From assembly GCF_029894335.1 (NCBI RefSeq), contig NZ_JARXZC010000015.1, forward strand, positions 80,881 through 144,880: DNA of 64,000 nt, written 5' to 3'. The notes under the pieces were generated by a model. That model had not been told where the DNA came from. It was given only the letters and a program-made list of their open reading frames with translations, and made no database searches. Position 1 is the stretch's first letter. Each line of letters opens with the position of its first letter. Shown here in pieces: positions 24,364-33,265 of the stretch. This DNA is from Kitasatospora sp. MAP5-34 (GTDB lineage Bacteria; Actinomycetota; Actinomycetes; Streptomycetales; Streptomycetaceae). The position numbers were made by a program, and so were the translations under genes.

Positions 24364-24453
24364 AGCGCCAGTGTCGCAGCCCCTCCCACCCCATGGATAC
24401 CAACCAGCCCGGTGGATCCCACATCTTGGTTGATCCCATCGCCCCGACGAAGC

Positions 24454-24584
24454 TCCCGATGGTCCCGATGACCCGATGACCCCGATGATCCCCGGACGTA
24501 CGACCCGCTCGGCAGGCCGGGCCCAGGCTCCGGTGCCGCGCCCTGGTGCCGGGCCCTGGTGCCGGGCCGCGCCCGGCGAACGGC
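24454..24584. repeat. low-complexity short tandem repeats
   Basis: The stretch upstream of the ychJ-like gene holds degenerate CCGATGA(C) units (24454-24490) and then repeated CCCTGGTGCCGGG units (about 24540-24575). They are not in a gene I can support. Confidence 0.5.
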
Positions 24585-24596
24585 CACAATGGGTCC

Positions 24597-25013
24597 ATGC
24601 CCCGACGTAGTGCGAAGCCGCGCCTCTCCCCCGCCTCCCCCTGCCCCTGCGGGCTGACCGCCTCGTACGCCGCCTGCTGCGGCCGGCTGCACCAGGGGCA
24701 GGCCACCGCCGCCACCGCCGAGCAGCTGATGCGCTCGCGTTACAGCGCGTTCGCCGCCCGCGACGAGGCGTACCTCCTGCGCAGCTGGCACCCGGACACC
24801 AGGCCGTCCCAGCTGGACTTCGACCCGGGACTCGCCTGGGTGCGGCTGGAGATCCTCGCCGCCACCGACGGCGGCCCGTTCCACACCGAGGGAACAGTGA
24901 CCTTCCGGGCCCACTACGCCGACGGCGGCCGGGCGGGCGCGATGGAGGAGCAGAGCCGCTTCGTGCGACACGAGGGCGCCTGGGTGTACCGCGACGCGCT
25001 GACGGTGAGCTGA
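24597..25013 (+). CDS. YchJ-family (UPF0225) SEC-C-motif protein
   Basis: 138 residues. The N-terminal metal-binding cluster CPCGLTASYAACCG and the following TAEQLMRSRYSAFAARDEAYLL are the YchJ signature; the rest is the small NTF2-like part with HPDTRPSQLDF and a terminal WVYRDALTVS. The function of the family is not established. The ATG at 24597 is used because the signature follows directly. One base separates its stop from the next start, so the S4 gene is in the same operon. Confidence 0.88.
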   Translation: MPRRSAKPRLSPASPCPCGLTASYAACCGRLHQGQATAATAEQLMRSRYSAFAARDEAYLLRSWHPDTRPSQLDFDPGLAWVRLEILAATDGGPFHTEGTVTFRAHYADGGRAGAMEEQSRFVRHEGAWVYRDALTVS

Positions 25014-25014
25014 C

Positions 25015-25389
25015 ATGGCCGCCGACGACGGAACGGTGCGGGTCGAGAGCTGGATCTGGTCCGTCCGGCTCACCAAGACCCGCGCGCTGGCCGCCACCGC
25101 CTGCCGGGCGGGCCACGTCCGGGTCAACGGCGAACGCGTGAAGCCCGCCCAGCCGCTGCGCGCCGGGGACGAGGTGCGCGTCCAGCAGGCCGGGCGCGAG
25201 CGGATCGTGGTGGTCTCGCAGCTCGTCCGCAAGCGGGTCGGGCCCGGTCCGGCCGCCGAGTGCTTCGTCGACAACAGCCCGCCGCCACCGGCGCCCGAGG
25301 AGATCGCAGCGCTCGGCGTGCGCGACCGTGGCACGGGCCGCCCGACCAAGCGCGACCGGCGCGAGGTGGAGCGCCTGCGCCCGCGCTGA
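25015..25389 (+). CDS. S4-domain RNA-binding protein, Hsp15-like
   Basis: 124 residues with an N-terminal S4 domain: VRVESWIWSVRLTKTRALA, CRAGHVRVNGERVKPAQPL and GDEVRVQQ are the three segments that form the alpha-L RNA-binding fold. The tail has the basic DRGTGRPTKRDRREVERLR found in Hsp15-type proteins, which bind 50S subunits carrying stalled nascent chains. One base after the ychJ-like stop, therefore co-transcribed and probably translationally coupled. Confidence 0.85.
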   Translation: MAADDGTVRVESWIWSVRLTKTRALAATACRAGHVRVNGERVKPAQPLRAGDEVRVQQAGRERIVVVSQLVRKRVGPGPAAECFVDNSPPPPAPEEIAALGVRDRGTGRPTKRDRREVERLRPR

Positions 25390-25460
25390 CCGCCGGAGCC
25401 CGCACGGCCGACCGCGCCCCGGGTCCGACCAGGCCCGCAAGACCGACCGTGTCCGGGGTC

Positions 25461-25491
25461 TGGACAAATAGCTCTTACTAAGAGCTAAAAT
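25461..25491 (+). promoter_or_regulatory. marR-type gene promoter with embedded operator
   Basis: A perfect palindrome TAGCTCTTA-C-TAAGAGCTA occupies 25469-25487. A -10 hexamer TAAAAT overlaps its right edge (25486-25491) and TGGACA at 25461 is a possible -35. Transcription would begin at or next to the GTG at 25498, giving a leaderless mRNA. A repressor on the palindrome would block polymerase directly, so MarR autoregulation is the simplest reading. Confidence 0.7.
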
Positions 25492-25497
25492 TATAAG

Positions 25498-25962
25498 GTG
25501 ACCGGATCTGAACTCACCGACGAGCTGCCCGGACTACTGGCGGGCGTCCAGCGACTCGTCCGCCGACGGCTGCGCCAGGACCTGACCGCGCCGCGCCTGC
25601 GCGGGGCCCAGGTCGAGCTGCTGCGCCTGGTCGAGGCCAATCCCGGCCTCCGGGTCTCGGCGGCGGCCAAGGAACTCTGCCTGGCCGGGAACTCCGTGTC
25701 GACCCTGGTCAACCAGCTGGTCAAAGCCGGGCTGCTGCGCCGCCAGGAGGACCCGGAGGACCGGCGGGCCGCGCTGCTGCTCACCACCCCGGAGGCCACC
25801 GAGCGGCTGGCGGCCTGGGAGTCCAGGCGCAACACGCTGATCGCCGAGCAGGTGGCGGCACTCCCTGAGGAGGACCGCGCGGCGTTGGCAGCCGCACTGC
25901 CCGCCCTGCGACGGCTCGCCGACGGGGTGCGGGACGGGCTGCGGGACGGGAACAGGTCATGA
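25498..25962 (+). CDS. MarR-family transcriptional regulator
   Basis: 154 residues with the winged-helix MarR fold: LLRLVEANPGLRVSAAAKEL, the recognition helix region NSVSTLVNQLVKAGLL and the wing RRQEDPEDRRAALLLTTPEA. These proteins repress efflux genes and are released by small molecules. It is the first gene of an operon with an ABC exporter; the ATP-binding gene overlaps or closely follows its stop. No Shine-Dalgarno precedes the GTG, which agrees with a leaderless transcript from the promoter that carries the palindrome. Confidence 0.9.
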   Translation: MTGSELTDELPGLLAGVQRLVRRRLRQDLTAPRLRGAQVELLRLVEANPGLRVSAAAKELCLAGNSVSTLVNQLVKAGLLRRQEDPEDRRAALLLTTPEATERLAAWESRRNTLIAEQVAALPEEDRAALAAALPALRRLADGVRDGLRDGNRS

Positions 25963-25988
25963 CGGACCCGACGGACCGAGGAGATGCC

Positions 25989-26885
25989 ATGAGCACCGAC
26001 GGCGAAACCCTGCCCGACCCGGCGGCGACTGCGTCTGCGACGGCAGCGGCGGTGTACTGCACCGGCCTGCAGTACGCCTTCGGCCGGACCAAGGCGGTCG
26101 ACGGGGTGGACCTCTCGGTCCGGGCCGGCGAGGTCTTCGGGTTGCTGGGGCCCAACGGCGCGGGCAAGACCACCACGATCCGCGCCATCACCACCCTGCT
26201 GCCCGTCCCGTCCGGCATGGTGCAGGTGTTCGGCCACGACGCCGCCCGGCAGAAGATGGCCGTGCGGCGCCTGCTCGGCTACGTCCCGCAACAGCTCTCC
26301 GCCGACGGCGGCCTGACGGGCCGTGAGAACGTCTCGCTGTTCGCCCGGGTCTTCGACGTGCCCCGCCGCGAACGCGCCGCCCGGGTGGAACAGGCCCTGG
26401 CGGCCGTCGATCTGACAGAGGCGGCGGACCGGATGGCCGGGACGTACTCGGGCGGGATGGTCCGCCGGCTCGAACTCGCCCAGGCGCTGGTCAGCGCACC
26501 CCGGCTGCTGGTCCTGGACGAGCCGACCATCGGGCTCGACCCGATCGCCCGGACCAGCGTCTGGGAGCGGATAGCCGAGGTCCGGGCAGCGACCGGGATG
26601 ACCGTCCTGGTGACCACCCACTACATGGACGAGGCCGACCAGTACTGCGATCGGGTGGCGCTGATGCACCAGGGCACGATCCGCGCCCTCGGCACGCCCG
26701 GGGAACTCAAGGCGGAGGTCCGCGCCCAGCGGTCCGACCCCGCCGACGGCCTGCCGTCCCTGGACGACGTCTTCCGGCACTACGCCGGGAGCACCCTGTC
26801 CGCCTCCACCGGAAACTCCACCGGAAAGGAAGGTGAGTTCGGCGATGTCCGTCGTACCCGCCGCACCGCTTCCCGCGTCGGCTGA
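25989..26885 (+). CDS. DrrA-like ABC exporter ATP-binding subunit
   Basis: 298 residues. Walker A GPNGAGKTTT (about 58), signature YSGGMVRRLELAQAL (about 150), Walker B LLVLDEPTIGLDP and switch-histidine VTTHYMDEADQYCDR are all intact. It pairs with the ABC-2 permease whose gene overlaps its end. Members move daunorubicin-type drugs, lipids or peptides outward. I chose the ATG at 25989 for its GAGGAG box; an alternative ATG at 25959 overlaps the MarR stop codon. Substrate unknown; both the MarR gene upstream and the Pls-like synthetase downstream suggest a toxic or self-made compound. Confidence 0.88.
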   Translation: MSTDGETLPDPAATASATAAAVYCTGLQYAFGRTKAVDGVDLSVRAGEVFGLLGPNGAGKTTTIRAITTLLPVPSGMVQVFGHDAARQKMAVRRLLGYVPQQLSADGGLTGRENVSLFARVFDVPRRERAARVEQALAAVDLTEAADRMAGTYSGGMVRRLELAQALVSAPRLLVLDEPTIGLDPIARTSVWERIAEVRAATGMTVLVTTHYMDEADQYCDRVALMHQGTIRALGTPGELKAEVRAQRSDPADGLPSLDDVFRHYAGSTLSASTGNSTGKEGEFGDVRRTRRTASRVG

Positions 26886-27720
26886 ACCCGACGAGTCGGC
26901 CGCCGCCACCGGCAGCCGCTTCGGCCTGCTGCTCGTGCCGCCACCGGCGCGTACGGGCTGGCGGCTGGTACCCGCCCGGGTGCTGGCGCTGTGCGTCGTC
27001 GAGCTCCAGAAGCTGCGCCACGACCGTACCGAGATCTACACCCGGGCCGTCCAGCCGGCCCTCTGGTTGCTGATCTTCGGCGAGACCTTCACCCGGCTGA
27101 AGGCGATCCCGACCAACGGCATCCCCTACCTCGACTACCTGGCCCCCGGGATCATCGCCCAGTCCGCGATGTTCATCGCGATCTTCTACGGCATCCTGAT
27201 CATCTGGGAGCGCGACTCCGGGGTGCTCACCAAGCTGCTGGTCACGCCCACCCCACGAGCCGCGCTGGTCACCGGCAAGGCCTTCGCGGCCGGGGTGAAG
27301 GCCGTGCTCCAGGCCGCCGTGGTGATCGTCATCGCCGCACTGCTCGGGGTCTCGCTCACCTGGAACCCGCTGAAGCTGCTCGGGGTCGTGGTGGTGGTGC
27401 TGCTCGGCTCCGCGTTCTTCTCCTGCCTCTCCATGACGATCGCCGGCATCGTGCTCACCCGGGACCGGCTGATGGGCATCGGCCAGGCCATCACCATGCC
27501 GCTCTTCTTCGGCTCCAACGCCCTCTACCCGGTCGCCCTGATGCCGGGCTGGCTCCAGGTCGTCAGCCGGGTCAACCCCCTCAGCTACCAGGTCGACGCC
27601 CTGCGCGGCCTGCTCATCGGCACCCACTCCCACCTGGGCACCGACTTCGCCGTCCTCGCCTTCGCCACCGTCCTCGGCATCACCTCCGCGTCCGCCCTCC
27701 TCGGCCGCCTGGCCCGCTGA
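26845..27720 (+). CDS. ABC-2 type exporter permease (DrrB-like)
   Basis: 291 residues with a proline/alanine cytoplasmic N-terminus and six hydrophobic segments. The ABC-2 signature is LMGIGQAITMPLFFGSNALY followed by PVALMPGWLQVVSRVNPLSY and VDALRGLL. It overlaps the ATP-binding gene by 41 bases in a different frame, so translation is coupled. GGAAGGTGAG upstream supports the ATG at 26845, with GTG 26833 possible. It forms the membrane channel of the exporter. Confidence 0.88.
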   Translation: MSVVPAAPLPASAEPDESAAATGSRFGLLLVPPPARTGWRLVPARVLALCVVELQKLRHDRTEIYTRAVQPALWLLIFGETFTRLKAIPTNGIPYLDYLAPGIIAQSAMFIAIFYGILIIWERDSGVLTKLLVTPTPRAALVTGKAFAAGVKAVLQAAVVIVIAALLGVSLTWNPLKLLGVVVVVLLGSAFFSCLSMTIAGIVLTRDRLMGIGQAITMPLFFGSNALYPVALMPGWLQVVSRVNPLSYQVDALRGLLIGTHSHLGTDFAVLAFATVLGITSASALLGRLAR

Positions 27721-27846
27721 CCACCAGCCGCGCGCGGCGGCGTTCGGCGCCGCGCAGAGCCGTTCAGATCAGGTATACCCGCAGGTCACATGCCATTGTC
27801 ACGCACCGCACCCGGAGCCGCTCGAACAGTGAGATATCCACCACAC

Positions 27847-27858
27847 TCCACCGGTGGA
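27847..27858. promoter_or_regulatory. 12-bp perfect palindrome upstream of the Pls-like gene
   Basis: TCCACCGGTGGA lies about 105 bases before the likely start codon in the 240-base gap after the exporter. It is short enough to occur by chance in GC-rich DNA but is a candidate operator. Confidence 0.3.
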
Positions 27859-27961
27859 ACCGAAACGGCGGGTCCGTCAGAACCACTGTGAGAGAAGGGG
27901 CCTGACGGGCTCAAGGGGGTTCTGTGGCCAGTGGGACCCCGATTCTCCTTACAGTTTTCTC

Positions 27962-30900
27962 ATGTTTAGTGCCGATGATGTCGGGATGGACAAGAGCGCC
28001 CAAATCCCACCATCGAGCGGTTACCCCCTCTTGGACAACCAGTACATATCGAACACTGCGGGCAACGCTGCGGACCCGTTCGGCTGGCAGACCCCCGGCA
28101 CGGGCGCCGGCGCGATCTGGCCGGTCGAGGCCGCCGCCCCGGTGCGGACGCTGGTGGACGTCTTCGAGGCGGCGGTGGCCCACTGCCCCGACGCCGCCGC
28201 GCTCGACGCGGCCGGGACCGTCCTCAGCTACCGCGACCTGCACCGGACGGTCGGCAACCTCGCGTCCACGCTGGCCGGCTACGGCATCGGACCCGGCGAC
28301 CGGGTCGGCGTCCGGGTCCCGTCCGGCACCGCCGACCTGTACGTCGCGATCCTCGCCGTGCTCTGCGCCGGAGCCGCCTACGTCCCGGTGGACGTGGACG
28401 ACCCGGACGAGCGGGCCGAGATGATCTGGACCGACGCCGCCGTCTGCGCGGTGATCACCGCAGGCTGCACCGTCACCGGCACGCCGCACGCGATGCCCGG
28501 CGGACGCCCCGGGCGGCCCGGCCCGCAGGACGACGCCTGGATCATCTTCACCTCCGGCACCACCGGCCGCCCCAAGGGCGTCGCCGTCTCGCACCGCTCC
28601 GCCGCCGCGTTCATCGACGCCGAGGCGCGGATCTTCCTGCCGGAGAACCCGCTCGGCCCCGGCGACCGGGTGCTCGCCGGGCTCTCGGTGGCGTTCGACG
28701 CCTCCTGCGAGGAGATGTGGCTGGCCTGGCGGCACGCCGCCTGCCTCGTCCCGGCCCCCCGCTCGCTGGTCCGGGCCGGTACCGACCTCGGCCCGTGGCT
28801 GGTGGAGCGCGGCATCACCGTGGTCTCCACCGTGCCGACCCTGGTCGCGCTCTGGCCGCCGCAGGCGCTGGACCGGGTCCGGCTGCTGATCGTCGGCGGC
28901 GAGGCGTGCCCGGCCGAGCTGGTCGACCGCCTCGACACGCCCGGCCGCGAGTTCTGGAACACCTACGGCCCCACCGAGACCACCGTCGTCGCCTGCGCCT
29001 CGCGGATGCGCGCCGGGCAGCCGGTGCGGATCGGCGCGCCGCTGGCCGGCTGGGAGCTGGCCGTCGTCAACAGCGAGGGCAAGCCCGTCGCCTGGGGCGA
29101 GACCGGCGAGCTGCTGATCGGCGGGGTGGGCACCGCCCGCTACCTCGACCCGGCCAAGGACGCCGAGAAGTTCCCGCCCCACCCCGCCCTGCGCACCCCC
29201 CGCGTCTACCGCAGCGGTGACATGGTCCGCGCCGAGCCCGAGGGCCTGGTCTTCGTCGGCCGCATCGACGAGCAGATCAAGCTCGGCGGCCGCCGGATCG
29301 AACTCGGCGAGGTCGACGCCGCCCTACAGGCCCTGCCCGGCGTCCGCGCTGCGGCCGCCGCTGTCCAGAACACCCAGGCGGGCGGCCAGCTGCTGGTCGG
29401 CTACCTGGTACTGGAGCCCGGCGCACACTTTGACCAGGCCGAGGCCCGCCGGCTGCTGCTGGAGCGGCTGCCGCAGTCCCTGGTCCCGGTCCTCGGCGTG
29501 GTCGACGACCTGCCCACCCGTACGTCCGGCAAGGTCGACCGCAAGGCCCTGCCGTGGCCGCTGCCCGGTCTGGGCGGCGACGACGCGGACAGCGGCCCGC
29601 CGCTGACCGGCACCGCCGGGTGGCTGGCCGAGCAGTGGCAGAAGCTGCTCGGCCTTCCGGTGCGCGCCGACAGCGACTTCTTCGCGCTCGGCGGCACCAG
29701 CCTGGCCGCCGCCACCCTGGTCTCGCTGCTGCGCGAGCGGTACCCCGAGGTGTCGGTCGCCGACCTCTACCACCACCCCGGCCTGCAGGCCCTGGCCGAG
29801 CGCCTGGACAGCATGGGCGGCCGCCAGGAGAGCAGACGCGAGGTACGGCCCACACCGCGCCGCGCCGGATTCGTCCAGCTGATCGTGATGGCCGTCCTGT
29901 TCACCGTCACCGGCGCCCGCTGGCTGATCGGCCTGGCCACCGTGGACAACCTGATGGGCCCACTGCCCTGGACCCCGCACACCTCCTGGTGGCTGATCGG
30001 CGGCGCCTGGCTGGTGCTGTCCAGCTCGCTCGGCCGGATGCTGATCGGCGCGGCCGGCGCCCGGCTGCTCACCGCCGGGATGCGGCCCGGCAGCTACCCG
30101 CGCGGCGGCGCGACCCACCTGCGGCTGTGGACGGCCGAACGGCTGGTCGCGGTCTTCAACGTGGCCGCCGTGACCGGCACGCCGCTGGCCCGGCGCTACG
30201 CGCGTCTACTGGGCAACAAGGTCGGCACGGACGTCGACCTGCACACCATGCCGCCCGTGACGGGCATGGCGACGTTCGGCGACGGCTGCAGCGTCGAGGC
30301 CGAGGTCGACGTCGCCGGTTGGTGGCTGGACGGCGACATCCTGCACCTGGGTGCGGTCCGGATAGGCGCGGGTGCCCGGGTGGGGACCCGCAGCATGATG
30401 ATGCCCGGCGCCGAGGTGGGCGTCGGCGCCGAGGTCGCCCCCGGCAGCTGCGTCACCGGTCACGTCCCGGCCTGGCAGTACTGGCACGGCTCGCCCGCAC
30501 GCGCCGAGCCCGGCAACGACATCGCCGGCCAGGGCTGGCCCGAGCCCGAGCAGCACCGCTCCCGATTCTGGGACCTGATGTACACGGTCGCGCTGCCCGG
30601 CCTCCAGCTGGTGCCGCTGCTCTCCGCGCTGCCCGCGCTGGTGGTGCTGTACTCGCTGGTGGGCAAGGACCGTTCGTATACAAGCGCCTTCATGCACGTG
30701 CTGCTCGCCGCCGGACCGCTCGCCGTGGTCACCCTGCTCTCCTACGCGACGCTGCTCGCGATCGTGATCCGGCTGTTCGGCCGGGCCCTCAAGCCCGGTG
30801 TGCACCCGGCACACGGCCGGGTCGCCTGGTGCGCCTGGCTGGTGCACCGGCTGATGGACACCTCGCGCTCGACCCTCTTCCCGTTCTACGCCTCGCTCTT

Positions 30901-32035
30901 CACCCCCGTCTGGCTGCGGATCCTGGGCGCGAAGATCGGCCGCCGGGTGGAGGCCTCCACCGTGATCGGGCTGCCGGGCCTGATGAACGTGGCCGACGGC
31001 GCCTTCCTCGCCGACGACACCATGGTCGCGCCATTCGAGGTGCGCGGCGGCTGGCTCTGGCTCGGGCGCTCGTACGTCGGCCGCCGGACCTTCGTCGGCA
31101 ACTCGGGCATCGTCGGCCCGGAGCGCAGGCTGCCGGACAACACGCTGGTCGGCGTGCTCTCCGACGCACCGCCGGAGGCCCAGGAGGGCTCCTCCTGGCT
31201 GGGCCGCCCCGGCTTCGCGATCGCCCGCGCCGCCGAGCAGGGCAACAGCGCCCGCACCTACGACCCGCCGAAGCGGCTGGTCTGGGCCCGGGCTGCGGTC
31301 GAGGTATGCAGAATCGTTCCTGTCCTGATCGCGGTGATCCTCGGCGACCTGACCGTGGCCGCGCTCCAGGAGATGCTGGACATCGACGGCCTGTGGCTCA
31401 CCGTGGCCTGTGCCGGGCTGGTGCTGTTCGCCATCGGCGTGCTCGCCTGCGTGATCACCACCGCCGCCAAGTGGCTGCTGGTCGGACGCTTCAGGGAGAG
31501 CGAACACCCGCTCTGGAGCTCCTTCGTCTGGCGCAACGAGCTCTACGACGTCTTCGTCGAGGAGCTGGCGATGCCCGCGCTCGGCACGGCCGCGACCGGC
31601 ACGCCGCTGCTCAACATGTGGCTGCGCAGCGTGGGCGCGAAGATCGGGCGTGGCGTGTGGTGCGAGTCGCACTGGCTGCCGGAGACCGACCTCGTGACGC
31701 TGGAGGCCGGGGTGAGCATCAACCGGGGTGTGGTGGTGCAGACGCACCTCTTCCACGACCGGCTGATGCGGCTCGGCTCGATCCACCTGGACGAGGGTGC
31801 CACCGTCGGACCGCACTCCATCGTGCTGCTGGACTCGACGATGGGCGAGGGCGCCGTCGCCGGCCCCTCCTCGCTGGTCATGCGCGGCGAGTCGGTACCG
31901 GGCGGCACCCGTTGGCTGGGCAACCCCGTCGCCGCCTGGCCCGCCGACCCGCCGGCCACCGCCGGCCAGCGCCCGCCGGGCCACCGCCGCGCCGGGCGGC
32001 AGCTCCGGCGCGACGAGGTCGGGCAGGCGGTCTGA
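27962..32035 (+). CDS. Pls/PosA-family membrane NRPS (A-T-membrane/LbH), candidate cationic homopolymer synthetase
   Basis: About 1357 residues. An adenylation domain (45-545; FTSGTTGRPKGV, NTYGPTETT) is followed by a carrier domain with FFALGGTSLAA, the phosphopantetheine serine near residue 580. The rest is six transmembrane helices in three pairs interleaved with three left-handed beta-helix-like domains, each opening LG(N/A)KIGxxV-style. This is the layout of epsilon-poly-lysine synthetase Pls and of the NRPS terminal domain TIGR02353. Aligning by hand with GrsA gives pocket residues D-A-E-S-I-G-T-V, close to published lysine pockets, so a basic amino acid is likely. Start uncertain: ATG 27962 lacks a ribosome-binding site; 27986 is possible. 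Confidence 0.88.
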   Translation: MFSADDVGMDKSAQIPPSSGYPLLDNQYISNTAGNAADPFGWQTPGTGAGAIWPVEAAAPVRTLVDVFEAAVAHCPDAAALDAAGTVLSYRDLHRTVGNLASTLAGYGIGPGDRVGVRVPSGTADLYVAILAVLCAGAAYVPVDVDDPDERAEMIWTDAAVCAVITAGCTVTGTPHAMPGGRPGRPGPQDDAWIIFTSGTTGRPKGVAVSHRSAAAFIDAEARIFLPENPLGPGDRVLAGLSVAFDASCEEMWLAWRHAACLVPAPRSLVRAGTDLGPWLVERGITVVSTVPTLVALWPPQALDRVRLLIVGGEACPAELVDRLDTPGREFWNTYGPTETTVVACASRMRAGQPVRIGAPLAGWELAVVNSEGKPVAWGETGELLIGGVGTARYLDPAKDAEKFPPHPALRTPRVYRSGDMVRAEPEGLVFVGRIDEQIKLGGRRIELGEVDAALQALPGVRAAAAAVQNTQAGGQLLVGYLVLEPGAHFDQAEARRLLLERLPQSLVPVLGVVDDLPTRTSGKVDRKALPWPLPGLGGDDADSGPPLTGTAGWLAEQWQKLLGLPVRADSDFFALGGTSLAAATLVSLLRERYPEVSVADLYHHPGLQALAERLDSMGGRQESRREVRPTPRRAGFVQLIVMAVLFTVTGARWLIGLATVDNLMGPLPWTPHTSWWLIGGAWLVLSSSLGRMLIGAAGARLLTAGMRPGSYPRGGATHLRLWTAERLVAVFNVAAVTGTPLARRYARLLGNKVGTDVDLHTMPPVTGMATFGDGCSVEAEVDVAGWWLDGDILHLGAVRIGAGARVGTRSMMMPGAEVGVGAEVAPGSCVTGHVPAWQYWHGSPARAEPGNDIAGQGWPEPEQHRSRFWDLMYTVALPGLQLVPLLSALPALVVLYSLVGKDRSYTSAFMHVLLAAGPLAVVTLLSYATLLAIVIRLFGRALKPGVHPAHGRVAWCAWLVHRLMDTSRSTLFPFYASLFTPVWLRILGAKIGRRVEASTVIGLPGLMNVADGAFLADDTMVAPFEVRGGWLWLGRSYVGRRTFVGNSGIVGPERRLPDNTLVGVLSDAPPEAQEGSSWLGRPGFAIARAAEQGNSARTYDPPKRLVWARAAVEVCRIVPVLIAVILGDLTVAALQEMLDIDGLWLTVACAGLVLFAIGVLACVITTAAKWLLVGRFRESEHPLWSSFVWRNELYDVFVEELAMPALGTAATGTPLLNMWLRSVGAKIGRGVWCESHWLPETDLVTLEAGVSINRGVVVQTHLFHDRLMRLGSIHLDEGATVGPHSIVLLDSTMGEGAVAGPSSLVMRGESVPGGTRWLGNPVAAWPADPPATAGQRPPGHRRAGRQLRRDEVGQAV

Positions 32036-32040
32036 CCCGG

Positions 32041-32094
32041 CCGGGGGCTGACCCGCGAGTGCGACCGAAGTCGCAGTCGCGGGTCAGCCCCCGG
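32041..32094 (+). terminator. terminator after the Pls-like gene
   Basis: 25-base arms with one mismatch (outer part CCGGGGGCTGACCCGCGA) and a 4-base loop begin six bases after the stop codon. Confidence 0.8.
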
Positions 32095-32225
32095 TCTGAC
32101 GCGCGGTCCGTTCACCGGCCGTAGGCTGCCTCGTGGGGATGCGGGAAGAGCGGCCGGGGCGACATCCACCGGGTGTCGACCGGCGTGCGACGGACGTCGC
32201 CCCGGCCCTCGGGCTCGCTCGGGCC

Positions 32226-32294
32226 CGCCAGGGTCAGGGGCTCGTGCCCGCCAGGGTCAGGGGCTCGTGCCCGCCAGGGTCAGGGGCTCGTGCC
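32226..32294. repeat. three perfect tandem copies of a 23-bp unit
   Basis: The unit starts CGCCAGGGTCAGGGGCTCG and ends TGCC, and occurs three times head-to-tail with no mismatch. Because 23 is not a multiple of three and no gene spans it, it is not coding. It sits between the Pls terminator and the ICMT-like gene stop. Confidence 0.85.
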
Positions 32295-32323
32295 CGGAGG
32301 CCGGGGCGCCCGGGTGAGCGCAC

Positions 32324-32893
32324 TCAGTAGACGAACGGCAGCAGACGCTTGGTGCCTCGGCGGTAGTCGGCGTACTGGCCGCCGAAGGCGGTGAGCAGGA
32401 GCCTCTCCTCGGCGTCGATCCGCCAGGTGTAGGCCGACAGGAGCAGCGCGGCGACCGCGACGGTGGCGATCCAGTTGCCGAGGCCGAGGGAGTAGCCCGT
32501 CCAGACCAGCAGGCTGCCGCAGTAGCCGGGGTGCCGGATCAGGCGGTACGGGCCCGACCGGACCACGCTCTGGCCGTCGGTGGTGCGCAGCGTGCGGGTG
32601 TAGAAGCTGCCGAGGGTCTGCATGCCCCAGGCCCGTAGGGCGAGGCCGGCGACGATCGCCGCCACCCCGGCCCAGCTCCAGCCGGCCGGGACCCGGCCGG
32701 TGGTGGTCGTGGACAGGACGATGTTGAGCAGTACGGCGGCGGCATAGGAGCCGAGCAGCAGCCGGGTGCTGCCCCGGTCGCCGCTGTCGCCGTGCCAACT
32801 GGCTGCGTCGGAGTCCGCCCGGCGGCGCAGGATCACCTCGTAACCCACCCACAGCAGGATTCCGAGGATGGAGAGCAGCTTCGGCAATGCCAT
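32324..32893 (-). CDS. ICMT-family membrane methyltransferase
   Basis: 189 residues, four to five transmembrane segments. The C-terminal isoprenylcysteine carboxyl methyltransferase signature is RSGPYRLIRHPGYCGSLLVW followed by RIDAEERLL near the end, which bind S-adenosylmethionine. Bacterial members methylate small lipophilic or quinone-like molecules more often than proteins; the substrate here is unknown. AAGAGGTG sets the ATG at 32893. It is convergent with the Pls-like gene and not obviously part of its pathway. Confidence 0.82.
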   Translation of the reverse strand: MALPKLLSILGILLWVGYEVILRRRADSDAASWHGDSGDRGSTRLLLGSYAAAVLLNIVLSTTTTGRVPAGWSWAGVAAIVAGLALRAWGMQTLGSFYTRTLRTTDGQSVVRSGPYRLIRHPGYCGSLLVWTGYSLGLGNWIATVAVAALLLSAYTWRIDAEERLLLTAFGGQYADYRRGTKRLLPFVY

Positions 32894-32993
32894 CGAGCAC
32901 CTCTTGCGTTCGGTCCGGTCGCTGTGCCCAGCGTGACGCGGGCGCGGCGCCGGAGCCAGCTCCCCCGGGTGGGTGTCGGCTCTCCACCCGGGG

Positions 32994-33107
32994 GTGGAGC
33001 AGGAACAGCGGGCGCACCGGCGGTGGTACTTCTGGCTGCGCGAGGACTCCGGACGCAAGGTCAGCAAGCGCTACACCGCCGAGGATCTGCGGGCCCGCTG
33101 CCCCTGA
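32994..33107 (+). CDS. possible 37-residue ORF, uncharacterised
   Basis: GTG start and TGA stop, encoding a basic peptide with the segment RWYFWLREDSGRKVSKRYTA followed by EDLRARCP. G/C-rich third positions and the aromatic/basic composition look protein-like, and it may be the end of a decayed longer gene. An 18-base palindrome lies at its start. No ribosome-binding site or homologue recognised. Confidence 0.35.
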   Translation: MEQEQRAHRRWYFWLREDSGRKVSKRYTAEDLRARCP

Positions 33108-33265
33108 CCGCCCCCAACCCGCCACACCTTCGGACGCGACCGGCGACGGCGCACTACGCTCACTCCAGGACCCCGATCAGGACCCCGATCAGCGCCACGG
33201 TCAGATCCGACCAGATCCCGCGCCGCGACATCACCGATGTCCGTACTCCAGGAGGCTCGCCCAGC

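Noticed and set aside
32226..32294. CRISPR-like array
   Set aside because: The 23-bp units are contiguous with no spacers, so this is a plain tandem repeat.
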